64,000 nt of DNA from an uncultured Flavobacteriaceae bacterium (GCA_947495135.1 CANLXN010000003.1:372001-436000); one strand, 5' to 3'. Counted from the first letter of the stretch, positions 26,376 to 35,946 are shown. Translations and numbers: made by a program. The notes: generated by a model from the sequence alone, not told the origin.

Positions 26376-26402
26376 ATATATAGAACTCAACCGAAGGCGC
26401 AA
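26373..26402 (-). promoter_or_regulatory. Promoter of the Nramp-like/PL6/PL7/kdgF arm
   Basis: On the minus strand TTG (26400-26402), 19 nt, TATATTTG (26373-26380). Spacing and -7 sequence are identical to the susC promoter. Confidence 0.78.
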
Positions 26403-26571
26403 GTTTTTTCATTAAAATCTTTTTCATATACCCTGCTCCTGAGGCAAAATTGGCCTATAATAAATATAACAACAACAGACGGCGCCTCTCCCTATGAGGA
26501 ATATCAAATTCTATTTCTACCTATCCACAAGTAATAGTGCGCTCTTCACCCAATAGGAGTAATACAAATAA

Positions 26572-26603
26572 AAAACCCAATCTATTTCTAGACTGGGTTT
26601 TCT
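26572..26603 (-). terminator. Terminator after the T9SS gene at 26725-28026
   Basis: Read on the minus strand, AAAACCCAGTCTA and TAGATTGGGTTTT form a 13-bp stem with one G-U pair, then a run of T. It is nearly the same hairpin as behind tRNA-Asn, in the opposite orientation. Confidence 0.75.
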
Positions 26604-26724
26604 AAAGTTTTTGTGTCTCACTGAACAAAAAACGGCATACCAAGCTTGTCTTAATGAATCTTCGTAGAAGAGTCACCTCAAAACCACTTTATATTAACGC
26701 TGTATTCATATAACAGTAAAAGAT

Positions 26725-28026
26725 TTAGATTTTTATTAATTTTTTACTCCAAGATCCTTCTGCATTAGAGACTTTTACTATGTAAATTCCATTTGGAATG
26801 TTCGATAAATCTACATTAAACGCACCATCTTTCATTATAGCATTAGATCGTATTTCCATCCCCATAGTATCGTATATCTTAAAATGATAATCTGAGTCGC
26901 TCGCTATGATTTCTATTTTCACGATCCCATTAGCAGGGTTTGGATATATTTTAAAAATATCCTCCGCTGTCTGATTTCCAGAACCATTGCTCATCCTCAC
27001 AAAATCTCCACAAACAATAGAAGTATCTATTTCTGCATGAAATCTAGATCCGCTTTTTCCAAAAAATCCATCAAGAAATAATATTTCGTCACCGGCTTTA
27101 CAATGTAATCTAGAGCCGCTGTTAATGTCAACAAATCTATCATTATCTTCTATAGACCACTCCATTTCATCTCCAACTTCAAATCCTACAGGAATTTCTC
27201 CATTATCTTCATGTTCTTGGTTCCATTGCCCCTTAAATACCTGCTGGGACATAATTATTCGATCGGCAACTTCAATTATTAAATCGTCATAATCATAAAA
27301 AACACTTCGACTAAAAGTTTTACTACATGCCGCGTCATGCCAATTCGTAAAGTCATCGCCTCTAATATCTCGTACTTGTATATCAATATCGTGTGGTGGA
27401 CATTCTTGACCTCCAAAATATGCTCTTCTCCTAAAAGCAGTTCTGATTAAGTTTTCTGGAAAAATATCCTCTCTTTTAATGAATGATCCTTTACCATCGG
27501 CTATAATACCTGTCCCATTTGAGCCTAAAATTAATTCGTAATCGTTAAATGCTTCCAAATCCACATCGGTAACATGTAAAAACTCTCTCCCAAGTTGATT
27601 AGATGTGTGGTTTATATGACCATACAAACCCACTTCCATTTTTTGTTTACCTACACTCCATCTCCAGCCTAGTCGAATGCTATGTCTATCGGTATATACA
27701 TTTCTATTAATAGTCATTAATTTGTTCCAATCTAGTTGATTGTCATTTCCAAGATCATATTCAGCATTTTCTAGAAAATTAGCTCGAAATCTAAGTGTCC
27801 TGGCCCAACTATCCCCGAAACTATTGTTATTCCCTTTTATTCTTAATGCAGTTACCGGTCCATCTCCATGTCCAATACTACTATTACATACCGTTGGGTC
27901 GTTAAGAAGAAAGTCAATGTTACTTAAATTTTCTAATTCTGGCTCAACATCAATGTTTTGTCCTGATACTATGTTTGTAATTAAAAACAGACACAGAAAA
28001 TATAATTTTATGTTAGATAATTTCAT
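26725..28026 (-). CDS. Secreted T9SS-cargo protein with coathanger-like segment
   Basis: I use the Met at 28026, which gives a clean signal peptide (MKLSNIKLYFLCLFLITNIVSGQ) and a 16-bp gap to the upstream gene. The 433-residue product has an N-terminal region without a family I recognise. Next comes a segment reading SRLHCKAGDEILFLDGFFG followed by GSRFHAEID, which resembles the coathanger-stack element of Bacteroidota surface proteins. A type A T9SS sorting domain starts at 'IYPNPANGIVKIEI'. It forms a two-gene unit with the fibre-like gene upstream. Surface location is well supported; function is unknown. Confidence 0.75.
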   Translation of the reverse strand: MKLSNIKLYFLCLFLITNIVSGQNIDVEPELENLSNIDFLLNDPTVCNSSIGHGDGPVTALRIKGNNNSFGDSWARTLRFRANFLENAEYDLGNDNQLDWNKLMTINRNVYTDRHSIRLGWRWSVGKQKMEVGLYGHINHTSNQLGREFLHVTDVDLEAFNDYELILGSNGTGIIADGKGSFIKREDIFPENLIRTAFRRRAYFGGQECPPHDIDIQVRDIRGDDFTNWHDAACSKTFSRSVFYDYDDLIIEVADRIIMSQQVFKGQWNQEHEDNGEIPVGFEVGDEMEWSIEDNDRFVDINSGSRLHCKAGDEILFLDGFFGKSGSRFHAEIDTSIVCGDFVRMSNGSGNQTAEDIFKIYPNPANGIVKIEIIASDSDYHFKIYDTMGMEIRSNAIMKDGAFNVDLSNIPNGIYIVKVSNAEGSWSKKLIKI

Positions 28027-28042
28027 CTTAAGATTATTAAAA

Positions 28043-28813
28043 TTATTTCCCGCTGTCGTCAAGTATCTTACTTACAATGGATTCCAGTTTTTTAATCCGT
28101 TTGTTTTGCGCTATGATGTACAACGCTAATTCCTCAATTTTCTCTTGTTGAATACGACTAATATCACCTAACTCAATACCTTGTTCTTCTACTTCTTTCG
28201 CAGAAGGTACATTTGGGAGATGTCCATTAGCCTTGATATATTCTTCCAATTCTTTTATTGAAATTAAATGATAGTTTTCATCAAAAACATAATCTGCCCA
28301 ACCAGTTCTCACTCTTATTTCACTCGCTAAAATTCCATGCTCTACAAATAGATCATAATGACTTATATCTGAACCACCTATTGTTAAAGGGATATTGGTT
28401 GGACCTCCTTTTCCGATCACTAATTTGCCATGAATTTCAACTTCGGCTTTAGCATTTCCTTGGTAGCCAGGCCATATCAAAAGCCTGTTTTTTGATGGAT
28501 CTGTGGTTGCTCCAAATGCCACATTATCGGTTATTAGATGTCTTCTACTACCGTCTGGATTATTAAAAGTTATTTGACTTTTCCATCCATCCCCACTATT
28601 TCTATCAAAATACAGGTCTAGGCCCTTTCCACCCATCTTTCCATTTACGTCAAAATTCAACCAAGAAAATTTGGCAACATTTCGATTAACGATTGCGGTA
28701 TCCCATGTATATATTTTGTCTTGTCCATTAAGCAGCCACTGGCCAAAAGTGATACTTGGGCATAGAAGAAAAGGAAATACCAGTAACTTAATAAGATTGT
28801 TAACATTAATCAT
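28043..28813 (-). CDS. Fibre-like secreted protein with C-terminal coiled coil
   Basis: The 256-residue protein has a signal peptide (about 1-25, ending TFGQ) and a beta-rich middle with glycines and repeated hydrophobic pairs. Its C-terminal module starts at TGWADYVFDE (residue 170), contains GHLPNVPSA (197-205) and ends in a coiled coil with EKIEELALYIIAQNKRIKKL. The same C-terminal module is found in the protein at 51091-52041. Such ends are common in Bacteroidota proteins resembling phage tail fibres and the S74 group, but I see no S74 Ser-Lys dyad here. It is the first gene of a pair with the T9SS protein downstream. A trimeric fibre is inferred. Confidence 0.65.
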   Translation of the reverse strand: MINVNNLIKLLVFPFLLCPSITFGQWLLNGQDKIYTWDTAIVNRNVAKFSWLNFDVNGKMGGKGLDLYFDRNSGDGWKSQITFNNPDGSRRHLITDNVAFGATTDPSKNRLLIWPGYQGNAKAEVEIHGKLVIGKGGPTNIPLTIGGSDISHYDLFVEHGILASEIRVRTGWADYVFDENYHLISIKELEEYIKANGHLPNVPSAKEVEEQGIELGDISRIQQEKIEELALYIIAQNKRIKKLESIVSKILDDSGK

Positions 28814-29512
28814 CGGTGAGTTATTTTTTTATTTTCCCTACTCTTTTAATGGCATTTCGGGGTCCTCCTTGAAAAATTAATTTCTCTAACAATACTATGG
28901 TTTCATTTTTTTTAAATTCTAACTAATTCATGAATTGAAGCTTTCAATTCATAAATGGAATGGGCATTTTAACTTTGAATTCCGCCATTGATTTTATCTC
29001 AAACAATTAATCGTCCCGAACCAAACCTTCACTTTCAGTTAGAAAAAATATAACAAAGATGTTCAGTTGAAGGTTTTCGACTTCTCAGATCACTCTTTTA
29101 CAGATATGAAGGAGTTTCCCGAAATGCTTGAAGATTTGAATCAATTTTTTAAACAATACTTAAATAAAGGACTTAAGTAAAGCCTAAGGTGTGGTCACAA
29201 CCTCATCTGCGAATACCAATTACCGAAGCTAAAGAAGGAGCTTGATTTTCGATGAGATCATAATTGATATTTGCAGACGAGATAAAACCAAGACTTAAAT
29301 AGTTACATAATACACTTCATTCTCCTCCAATAAGTAGTCCAAGCAAAATTACATTTCAGCACAAAATGAACGCCTCATTATTTGCCTAATAGGTTGATTC
29401 AAAAAAACATACATTGATGTGCTTCACTCTTCATCTAAATAAAATTTATTACATTGCGCCTACCTATTTATGATTTTTAATAAAATATTAACCCTTAATT
29501 TACCCCAAAGAC
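28814..29512. other. Long intergenic stretch with a gene remnant
   Basis: Apart from the coding remnant at 29043-29180 this AT-rich stretch shows no open frame with recognisable content. No operator or terminator stands out. Confidence 0.45.
29043..29180 (+). pseudogene. C-terminal remnant, possibly of an alpha/beta hydrolase
   Basis: An open stretch of 45 codons preceded by an in-frame TAG and closed by TAA encodes 'DVQLKVFDFSDHSFTDM' followed by 'KEFPEMLEDLNQFFKQYL' and a basic tail. The hydrophobic strand, the DH near a putative catalytic histidine and a closing amphipathic helix look like the C-terminus of an alpha/beta hydrolase. No start region or upstream homology is visible, so I regard it as a decayed end fragment. 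Confidence 0.4.
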
Positions 29513-30037
29513 ATGAAAAATTTTCTAATTTTTTCACTTACCCTTTTTGCATTTATTACAGTATCATGCAGCACAGATGACGGTGCATCTACTACAAATT
29601 CACAAGCACAGGAAGCCGAATTTCAAGCTACAATTGATGGAGACACCTACTCCAGTTATTCTTTTGAGATGAGAGTTTACGAAGCTAAAAAAGGCACAAA
29701 TGGCAATACCTTAAGCATAGATGTTGCCGATATCAATGGCGAAATGATTACCCTATTTTTAAACGGAACAGGCGGTTTTAGTAACAGCACTGTTAAGGAA
29801 ATGGGAGATATCGATTCGGAAAATTTCACTAACTACGTTTTAATAAGACAATCTGGAACTCAGATTTCCTATTTTTCTTCGACTGGTCGCGTTACCATTC
29901 TTAAAAATAGAGAGCATCCTACAGAAGCTGGACATCGATTAATCTCAGGTCATTTTGATATTACGGCGTCTTCTATTGATGGTACTAATACTACATCCAT
30001 GACTGGCTCTTTTACAGAGTTAGATTACGTAGAGTAG
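29513..30037 (+). CDS. Small lipoprotein, DUF6252-like
   Basis: The 174-residue protein has a lipoprotein signal peptide ending in TVSCS (Cys19) and a short acidic linker. A beta-rich domain follows, with FQATIDGDTY near residue 42 and a closing 'GHFDITASSIDG' to 'MTGSFTELDY' region. This pattern (N-terminal ATVDG-type strand and a C-terminal 'GxFxF/GxF' strand pair) resembles the Bacteroidota lipoprotein family DUF6252, whose function is unknown. It stands alone between intergenic regions and is followed by a terminator at 30147-30185. Confidence 0.6.
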   Translation: MKNFLIFSLTLFAFITVSCSTDDGASTTNSQAQEAEFQATIDGDTYSSYSFEMRVYEAKKGTNGNTLSIDVADINGEMITLFLNGTGGFSNSTVKEMGDIDSENFTNYVLIRQSGTQISYFSSTGRVTILKNREHPTEAGHRLISGHFDITASSIDGTNTTSMTGSFTELDYVE

Positions 30038-30430
30038 TCTTTTCAGAAATACCCCCTATCCATTTTAGGTGAAAATTGTATAAAACCTAAAATGGAACTA
30101 ATAAACAATTACAACACTATATTGACTTAGTAATAGGTACAGAAGTAAACACCCGATCTAGTTTAAGATCGGGTGTTCTGTTTTAAAAAACTTCTCGCCT
30201 TTTGCCTAGAGTATAATCCTTAATCCTTCCCTAAATTTTTCAGTTGATCTATTGCCTTTGTTACGAGAAGCCAGCGGCATGTTGCCAGTACTCTTTTTGA
30301 AGTTTTTTTGAGATACGGTAAAATGATAGGGTAACAAAACCAAGCGCATGTCTCTTACCTATATATCTTTTTAGGTGGCGGAATCCGAAAAGCCAATACA
30401 AATAGAGTAGGAAAAATTAATCGATACGAT
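30038..30430 (+). other. Intergenic stretch with a terminator
   Basis: It holds the terminator at 30147-30185 and, just before it, a degenerate copy of the repeat context (ATATTGACTTAG, then CAGAAGTAAA). I see no gene. Confidence 0.5.
30147..30185 (+). terminator. Terminator with repeat-family flanks but a different stem
   Basis: ACACCCGATCT pairs with AGATCGGGTGT. The flanks CAGAAGTAAA and TTCTGTTTT are those of the tRNA-end repeats, while the stem bases have changed on both sides so that pairing is kept. Confidence 0.75.
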
Positions 30431-33400
30431 ATGAAAAAATGCTTTTACTTCATTGTTTTTATGTTCATTAGTTTTAGTGGCTTTAGTCAAAATAACCTCG
30501 GAAACTACTGGCTAGACGTACAAAAACCCTCAACCATAAAACAGAACAACCCAGCGCCAATAAATGCGAGGAGTCTGAAACTTGACCACTCAGCATTAGA
30601 AAAACAGCTTAAGACCCTTAGGGATGCTCCAAGCGGTAAAAAAATTAACCTTGAAATTCCTCTTCCAAATTCAGGTTCAGAACGATTCGAAGTCGAATTC
30701 TTTCCTATTATGTCTCCAGCTTTATCAAAAAAATTTCCAGACATCCATTCTTACAGAGGTATGAGTATGGACAATCCTGACAGAACAATTGCTTTCGGAT
30801 TTACACCAAAGGGGTTCCACGCTCAAATTTTAGGGGAACGCACTATTATAATAGACCCAATTTCCAAAACCGAACAATCGGATTACTACCAAGCTTACTT
30901 CAAGGATGAAACGCCTTTTAATCAAAACCTCTTATGTGAATTTGAAAACAAAGCACCGTTTAAAGACATGATAGATCCTAATGGAAATACATCAAGAGCA
31001 CCACTTGGCGATTGTCAAATTCGTACTTTCAGATTAGCTGTTGCTTGCACTGGAGAGTATGCTCAGTATCATGGAGGAACTGTAAATAGCGCCATGGCCG
31101 CTATTAATGTAACTATGACAAGAGTAAACGGTATCTACAATCGTGAATTGGCAGTTCACATGATTTTGGTGGACGACAATGACAACATTATTTTCCTAAA
31201 CGGAAATTCAGACCCATATACCAATAATAATGGTTTCACTATGCTCACTGAAAATCAAACCACTATCGATAACGAAATAGGGAACGGTAATTACGATATA
31301 GGCCATGTTTTTAGCACTGGAGGTGGCGGGATTGCAACCCTCAACTCTCCATGCGTAAACGGGAGCAAGGCCAGGGGAGTAACGGGTCTAGCCGACCCAA
31401 TTGGCGACGTTTTTGACGTTGATTATGTAAGTCATGAAATGGGGCATCAATTTGGTGCAAACCACACTCAAAATAATAACTGTCAAAGAAATAACCCAAC
31501 TGCCATAGAACCAGGTAGCGCATCAACTATTATGGGATACGCCGGAATATGCGCGCCTAATGTCCAATTGAATAGTGACGATTACTTCCATACAATTAGC
31601 ATCGAGGAAATGTATAATAATATAATAAGTGGAAGTAGCACTTGCGGAGACGTCATTAATTCATCTAATTCTAACCCAACCGCAAACGCGGGCATAAACA
31701 GAACAATCCCTAGACAAACTCCATTTTTTTTAACTGGAGAGGCATCTGATGCGAGTCTTTTTAGTTGGGAACAAATAGATAATGAAGTAGGCGCCGCGAT
31801 GCCGCCGCTGGCTAACAATCCAGTTGGCCCAATGTTTAGATCTATTCAGCCGCTAACCACTCCAACTCGTTTCCTTCCCAATTTACCGTCAGTTTTAAAT
31901 AATACTACGGAAACATGGGAGGTATTACCAAGCACTGGTAGGACAATGGATTTCGCGTTTACAGTTAGAGATAATAGATTTGGATGGGGTTGTAGCGCGG
32001 TAGATAATATGAGAGTGACCACCGCGGCTCAGTCGGGGCCATTTACTGTAACGTCGCAAACTAGTAATGAAATGTGGGCCACAGGAACAACTCAAACAAT
32101 TACATGGAACGTAGCCAATAGCAATGCTGCACCAGTGAACTGTTCTAATGTAGATATACTTCTATCAACAGATGGCGGTTTTACATGGGATATCGTCTTG
32201 ATAAATGGAACGGCAAATGATGGAACTCAAGACATAGTGGTTCCAAACCAACTCACATCGAATGGCCGAATTATTGTAAGATGCTCGGACAACATTTTTT
32301 ACAACGTTTCATTAGAAACTATTTCAATAACTCCTCCTCCTTGTGATACCACAGATTCTTCAAACTTCGAAATGAATGTAATTTGTGAAAACGGAACCTG
32401 GAAAGTATCTACTCAAGCTTTGGACTTAGATCCTCAAAACCATTGGTGGGGGCTGTATCAAACCGATACACAAGGGGAAGTAAGTGATACTAATACAATT
32501 GCCGGTCCTATTGGTGGAATTCAAAACGGTGAAACGGCTAATTTTAACTGGTTAGATCAATCCAAAAGATACTATATAAAACACGGTATTTGGACTGAAG
32601 ATTGCTACACATGGAGAGAAACTAGAATACCTATTGAGCCTTTTTATGTAGAGCCTGCCGACTTTCATTTTGAAAATGAAAATAATGAAGCGCAAGATAT
32701 TTTCTGTGTTGGTGAAGACATTTGGGCAGATGGTAATGCCACTATTGGAGAAGATCGATACAATATCCATGCTTGGAGACTTGTAAATGGTCAAAAACAG
32801 TGGTTCGGTTCCATAGGTTGGTTTTTTGGAAATATGACAGAAGTAAATATTTCTGATGAGTTTGCAGACCTCGCCAACCCGCTATACTTCAATCCAGGAA
32901 AATATGTACTTACTATTGCCTTTTCTAATCCTAGCGAATGTGAAGTATGGACCCCTATCGAAAAGGCATTCGAAGTAGTGTGCTGTGAAGATGAGGCTTT
33001 CGATCCATCGTTTGTAGTAGATGTTTCAGAAGGAAATATTTATACAGTCAATGGTTTCGATCCTTATTCTAATCATGATGTTGAACATCAATGGTTCGTA
33101 TTCTCAAGCACCGATAATACTCTAAGCCAAGATGACACTTTTGTCGCCAGTGGTTCGGGCACCTCTTTCTCGCACACCGCTGCAGACTCAGATTTGTTCT
33201 ATATTTTTGTTCATAAAATAATTACCGAGTGTGGTGAAGTATGTTTTGTGGTTGCACAATATCAAAACCTTGTAACTACTATAGAAGAGAACAGGTCGAG
33301 AGCCCTATTCGATTGTAGTATCCTTGACGAATTCTGTATAGTAACCACCCCAACAGATTTAACATATATTGAGAACACGTTGTCTTGGGATCCTGTACCA

Positions 33401-33883
33401 GGAGCAGTGGGTTATTCTGTAGAGAATGCCAACTTCTGGCCAGCTGAAGGTTGTAAATGTGAGAACCCAGTTTCAATTCTCCCTTTTTCCACTATGGAAA
33501 CTAGTGCCGAAATCGACTTAAATAAGGGCTCTTGTGCTGTAGTTCAGGTGCGAGCTAGATGTGCAGATGGCACTATGTCTGAACCTTCAAGGTGGATATG
33601 CATTGGTGGAAAAGGTCGTCCTAAAACTTTCGAAAAGGCCACCATTTCGCCGAACCCTACAAGAGGACTAATGACGTTTGATGTAGTTACTTCTTATGAT
33701 ACTAAAGTGACTGTAGAAGTTTACTCCTTTCATGGAAATTTAATCAAATCGTTTGTGTCTGAAGTTACTTCAGAGCAAGGATATACTGTCTCTTGGGACG
33801 GAAGAGGTCTTGTAAGTGGAGTTTATTTTGTGAAATTCATAACAGATGAAGAAATAGTTAGTAAAAAAGTGATTATTTATTAA
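30431..33883 (+). CDS. Secreted reprolysin-like metalloprotease with T9SS sorting domain
   Basis: This 1150-residue protein has a signal peptide (about 1-20, ending GFSQ) and a prodomain-like region to about 190. A metzincin catalytic domain follows, with the full zinc motif HEMGHQFGANH at residues 335-345 and an SxIMGYAG Met-turn about 25 residues later. A long beta-rich middle follows, then a fibronectin-III-like module with LSWDPVPGAVGYSVE near residue 985. A type A T9SS sorting domain begins at 'ISPNPTRGLMTFDV'. It should be an extracellular zinc protease. The C-terminal module is shared with the next gene. Protein class is clear, substrate unknown. Confidence 0.9.
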   Translation: MKKCFYFIVFMFISFSGFSQNNLGNYWLDVQKPSTIKQNNPAPINARSLKLDHSALEKQLKTLRDAPSGKKINLEIPLPNSGSERFEVEFFPIMSPALSKKFPDIHSYRGMSMDNPDRTIAFGFTPKGFHAQILGERTIIIDPISKTEQSDYYQAYFKDETPFNQNLLCEFENKAPFKDMIDPNGNTSRAPLGDCQIRTFRLAVACTGEYAQYHGGTVNSAMAAINVTMTRVNGIYNRELAVHMILVDDNDNIIFLNGNSDPYTNNNGFTMLTENQTTIDNEIGNGNYDIGHVFSTGGGGIATLNSPCVNGSKARGVTGLADPIGDVFDVDYVSHEMGHQFGANHTQNNNCQRNNPTAIEPGSASTIMGYAGICAPNVQLNSDDYFHTISIEEMYNNIISGSSTCGDVINSSNSNPTANAGINRTIPRQTPFFLTGEASDASLFSWEQIDNEVGAAMPPLANNPVGPMFRSIQPLTTPTRFLPNLPSVLNNTTETWEVLPSTGRTMDFAFTVRDNRFGWGCSAVDNMRVTTAAQSGPFTVTSQTSNEMWATGTTQTITWNVANSNAAPVNCSNVDILLSTDGGFTWDIVLINGTANDGTQDIVVPNQLTSNGRIIVRCSDNIFYNVSLETISITPPPCDTTDSSNFEMNVICENGTWKVSTQALDLDPQNHWWGLYQTDTQGEVSDTNTIAGPIGGIQNGETANFNWLDQSKRYYIKHGIWTEDCYTWRETRIPIEPFYVEPADFHFENENNEAQDIFCVGEDIWADGNATIGEDRYNIHAWRLVNGQKQWFGSIGWFFGNMTEVNISDEFADLANPLYFNPGKYVLTIAFSNPSECEVWTPIEKAFEVVCCEDEAFDPSFVVDVSEGNIYTVNGFDPYSNHDVEHQWFVFSSTDNTLSQDDTFVASGSGTSFSHTAADSDLFYIFVHKIITECGEVCFVVAQYQNLVTTIEENRSRALFDCSILDEFCIVTTPTDLTYIENTLSWDPVPGAVGYSVENANFWPAEGCKCENPVSILPFSTMETSAEIDLNKGSCAVVQVRARCADGTMSEPSRWICIGGKGRPKTFEKATISPNPTRGLMTFDVVTSYDTKVTVEVYSFHGNLIKSFVSEVTSEQGYTVSWDGRGLVSGVYFVKFITDEEIVSKKVIIY

Positions 33884-33897
33884 TCCAATTAATTAAT

Positions 33898-33930
33898 AAG
33901 CTCGGCATAGAAATATGCCGAGCTTCTATT
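33898..33930 (+). terminator. Terminator after the metalloprotease gene
   Basis: AAGCTCGGCATA and TATGCCGAGCTT form a perfect 12-bp stem with loop GAAA, followed by CTATTTT. It lies 14 bp after the stop and 16 bp before the next ATG. Confidence 0.85.
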
Positions 33931-33946
33931 TTAATAACCACAGATT

Positions 33947-35581
33947 ATGAAAAAATTTATCTTTTTAATGTTCCTCCTAGGAGGTTTTACACATGCCCAA
34001 GAATTCGACAATGTTGGGTTCGAAAATATTTCATGTGTTAGCGATTGTAATCCTGCGAATGGACAGATGTCCTGTGTAGACGGATGGCGGTCTTTTTCAA
34101 TGCAGGGTCTAAGCCAATTGAAACACGAAAATTGTGATTCAGACTTAGTTTGTAATGGCAATAATTCCATTTTGCTATCAAGAGCTGGGGGCGTAGTTGG
34201 AACAAGAAATCCGTTTTTTGGCATGGACCTCAAGAATAATCCCGTAATTATTGACTTAGATGCCAAGAGAATTCCAGGACATGATTCACAAGGGCGTGTA
34301 CTTGTAGAAGGATTGGATGCAGATCAAAATTATCAATTATTAGGGTCTCAACGACCGCGGTTTACTTTTTGCTCAGACATGAGTATTCTGCTAGACAGTG
34401 AAGTCTCTGAATTTGAGGAGTTACTATTTAGCACTAATTACAACGACCTTTCGCCAAACGATATCGTTGTTGACGACATTAGATTTGGCGGGTACCTAAT
34501 AAACATAAGTGACGAATGTAGTTTGGTAACCATTGATCTAGCGTCTAAATTAAATTTAGAGGTAGAGGCTTTTTATGCGATTGTCACAGATAATAATGGG
34601 AATACAATTGCCGAAATAGAAAACACCAATGGAAATTCGTTATCATTTAATGTTTCGCAAACTGGAACTTATTTTTTTGAGATAGTAGTTTTTCATACCG
34701 TTAATGGAGAATTGGAATATTTACAGCTCTTTTTAGAACATACAATAGACTCATTAGAGAACCCTACTCCAGTAATTGTTACCGCAGATGGAACCGATAT
34801 TTCAGAGAACCTTACATACACAATTCCTTGCGGTGAAAGTTGCGTAAATATAAACGCAACAAGTCTTCAAAATGTAGAATACTCCTCACTAGATGCAGGA
34901 ATTATACAAACATCCAATGGACAATTCTGCGTGCCTGAAAATAGCAATACTACAAATTTCATAGTCAATATTACTGGAACAGATTCTTGCGGGAATGAAT
35001 TTGATGAAGACATTAATGTAGAGGTAAAACAAGATTGTTGTGAGACCAGTGTACCTGTAAACCTTCAAGTCGAGGATAACTTATTATCTTGGGATCCTGT
35101 TCCTGGAGCCATTGGATATCAAGTAGAGGCAACACCATCTTGGCCTAGTAACTGCGGATGCCAATCCCCAGTTTCTATTATTCCAATACAAACAACAGAT
35201 ACAAGTGTATCTATACCTATAAACTACGGTAGCTGTACGTCTGTTCAAGTAAGAGCAATTTGCGCAGATGGATCTCTATCATTGCCTTCAGACGGAGTTT
35301 GCGTTAGAGTTGGAAAATACAGTAGTCCCACAACAATATCCATTTCGCCAAACCCTAACGATGGAGAAATGATGTTTAATGTAAAAACAGTATACAACGG
35401 CGATCTAACCATTATAGTTAGTGATTTTTATGGTAATACCTTAAAAACTATTAACTCAAGAACTAATTCGAAAAAAATGAGTTCAGTTTCTTGGGATGGA
35501 TCTCACCTTACTTCAGGAATCTACTTTGTTACTTTTAAAACCGAAAAAGAAGTATTGACCCGAAGTGTTATTATTAATTAG
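33947..35581 (+). CDS. Secreted T9SS protein with Fn3-like module shared with the protease
   Basis: The 544-residue protein has a short signal peptide ending THAQ near residue 18. A first domain opens 'FDNVGFENIS' and is cysteine-rich, which is typical of surface-binding jelly-roll domains in this phylum. A PKD-like middle follows, then the same Fn3-like module as in the metalloprotease upstream (LSWDPVPGAIGYQVE, then PVSIIP, VQVRAICADG). A type A T9SS sorting domain starts at 'ISPNPNDGEMMFNV'. Its last 200 residues closely resemble those of the protease. It is probably a surface adhesin or binding partner of the protease; that is inference. Confidence 0.75.
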   Translation: MKKFIFLMFLLGGFTHAQEFDNVGFENISCVSDCNPANGQMSCVDGWRSFSMQGLSQLKHENCDSDLVCNGNNSILLSRAGGVVGTRNPFFGMDLKNNPVIIDLDAKRIPGHDSQGRVLVEGLDADQNYQLLGSQRPRFTFCSDMSILLDSEVSEFEELLFSTNYNDLSPNDIVVDDIRFGGYLINISDECSLVTIDLASKLNLEVEAFYAIVTDNNGNTIAEIENTNGNSLSFNVSQTGTYFFEIVVFHTVNGELEYLQLFLEHTIDSLENPTPVIVTADGTDISENLTYTIPCGESCVNINATSLQNVEYSSLDAGIIQTSNGQFCVPENSNTTNFIVNITGTDSCGNEFDEDINVEVKQDCCETSVPVNLQVEDNLLSWDPVPGAIGYQVEATPSWPSNCGCQSPVSIIPIQTTDTSVSIPINYGSCTSVQVRAICADGSLSLPSDGVCVRVGKYSSPTTISISPNPNDGEMMFNVKTVYNGDLTIIVSDFYGNTLKTINSRTNSKKMSSVSWDGSHLTSGIYFVTFKTEKEVLTRSVIIN

Positions 35582-35946
35582 GTGCGATATAAGATACTTC
35601 TCTTGTCTATATTGGGCTAACAAAAAAAGAGTATAAGTAAAAACCCAGTCTAGAAATAGGCTGGGTTTTCCGCTTTTATGAACTACGCTCTAAAGCTAAA
35701 AGCTTTCTTAAAATATGAATCTATAAAATTGAGCTATTCAATCAGAAAGTACCTTTTAACACCATAAAATAGGCCTTCATACGATCTCATAAAATTCTAA
35801 CATTCAAGATCTTTAATTTTTACAACACTGAAAATGTTATACATTCGAGGAAAGTGAAAAGATGAAAGAAATTGACTTTCAAGTTTAAATGTCAGATTAT
35901 CTTCATTAAAACCACCCCTTTTATTTATTAACCGATTTATGAAACT
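35582..35946 (+). other. Intergenic stretch with a terminator
   Basis: It has a repeat-family terminator at 35639-35677 near the left side. The remainder up to the M36 gene is AT-rich without a recognised promoter or gene. Confidence 0.5.
35639..35677 (+). terminator. Repeat-family terminator
   Basis: The stem and loop (AACCCAGTCT, AGAAAT, AGGCTGGGTT) are identical to those behind tRNA-Asn. ATATTG, GCTAA and AAGTAAAAACCC upstream also align loosely with the tRNA-end repeats. Confidence 0.8.

Larger units (their letters stand above)
26220..26571 (-). other. Leader and upstream region of the lyase arm
   Basis: It holds the about 150-nt leader of the Nramp-like gene, two operators (26351-26375) and the promoter (26373-26402). 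Between 26403 and 26571 I see nothing convincing. Confidence 0.5.

Noticed and set aside
26220-26571. A mobile element at the right edge of the alginate locus
   Set aside because: No transposase, integrase or paired terminal inverted repeats are visible there or elsewhere in the window.
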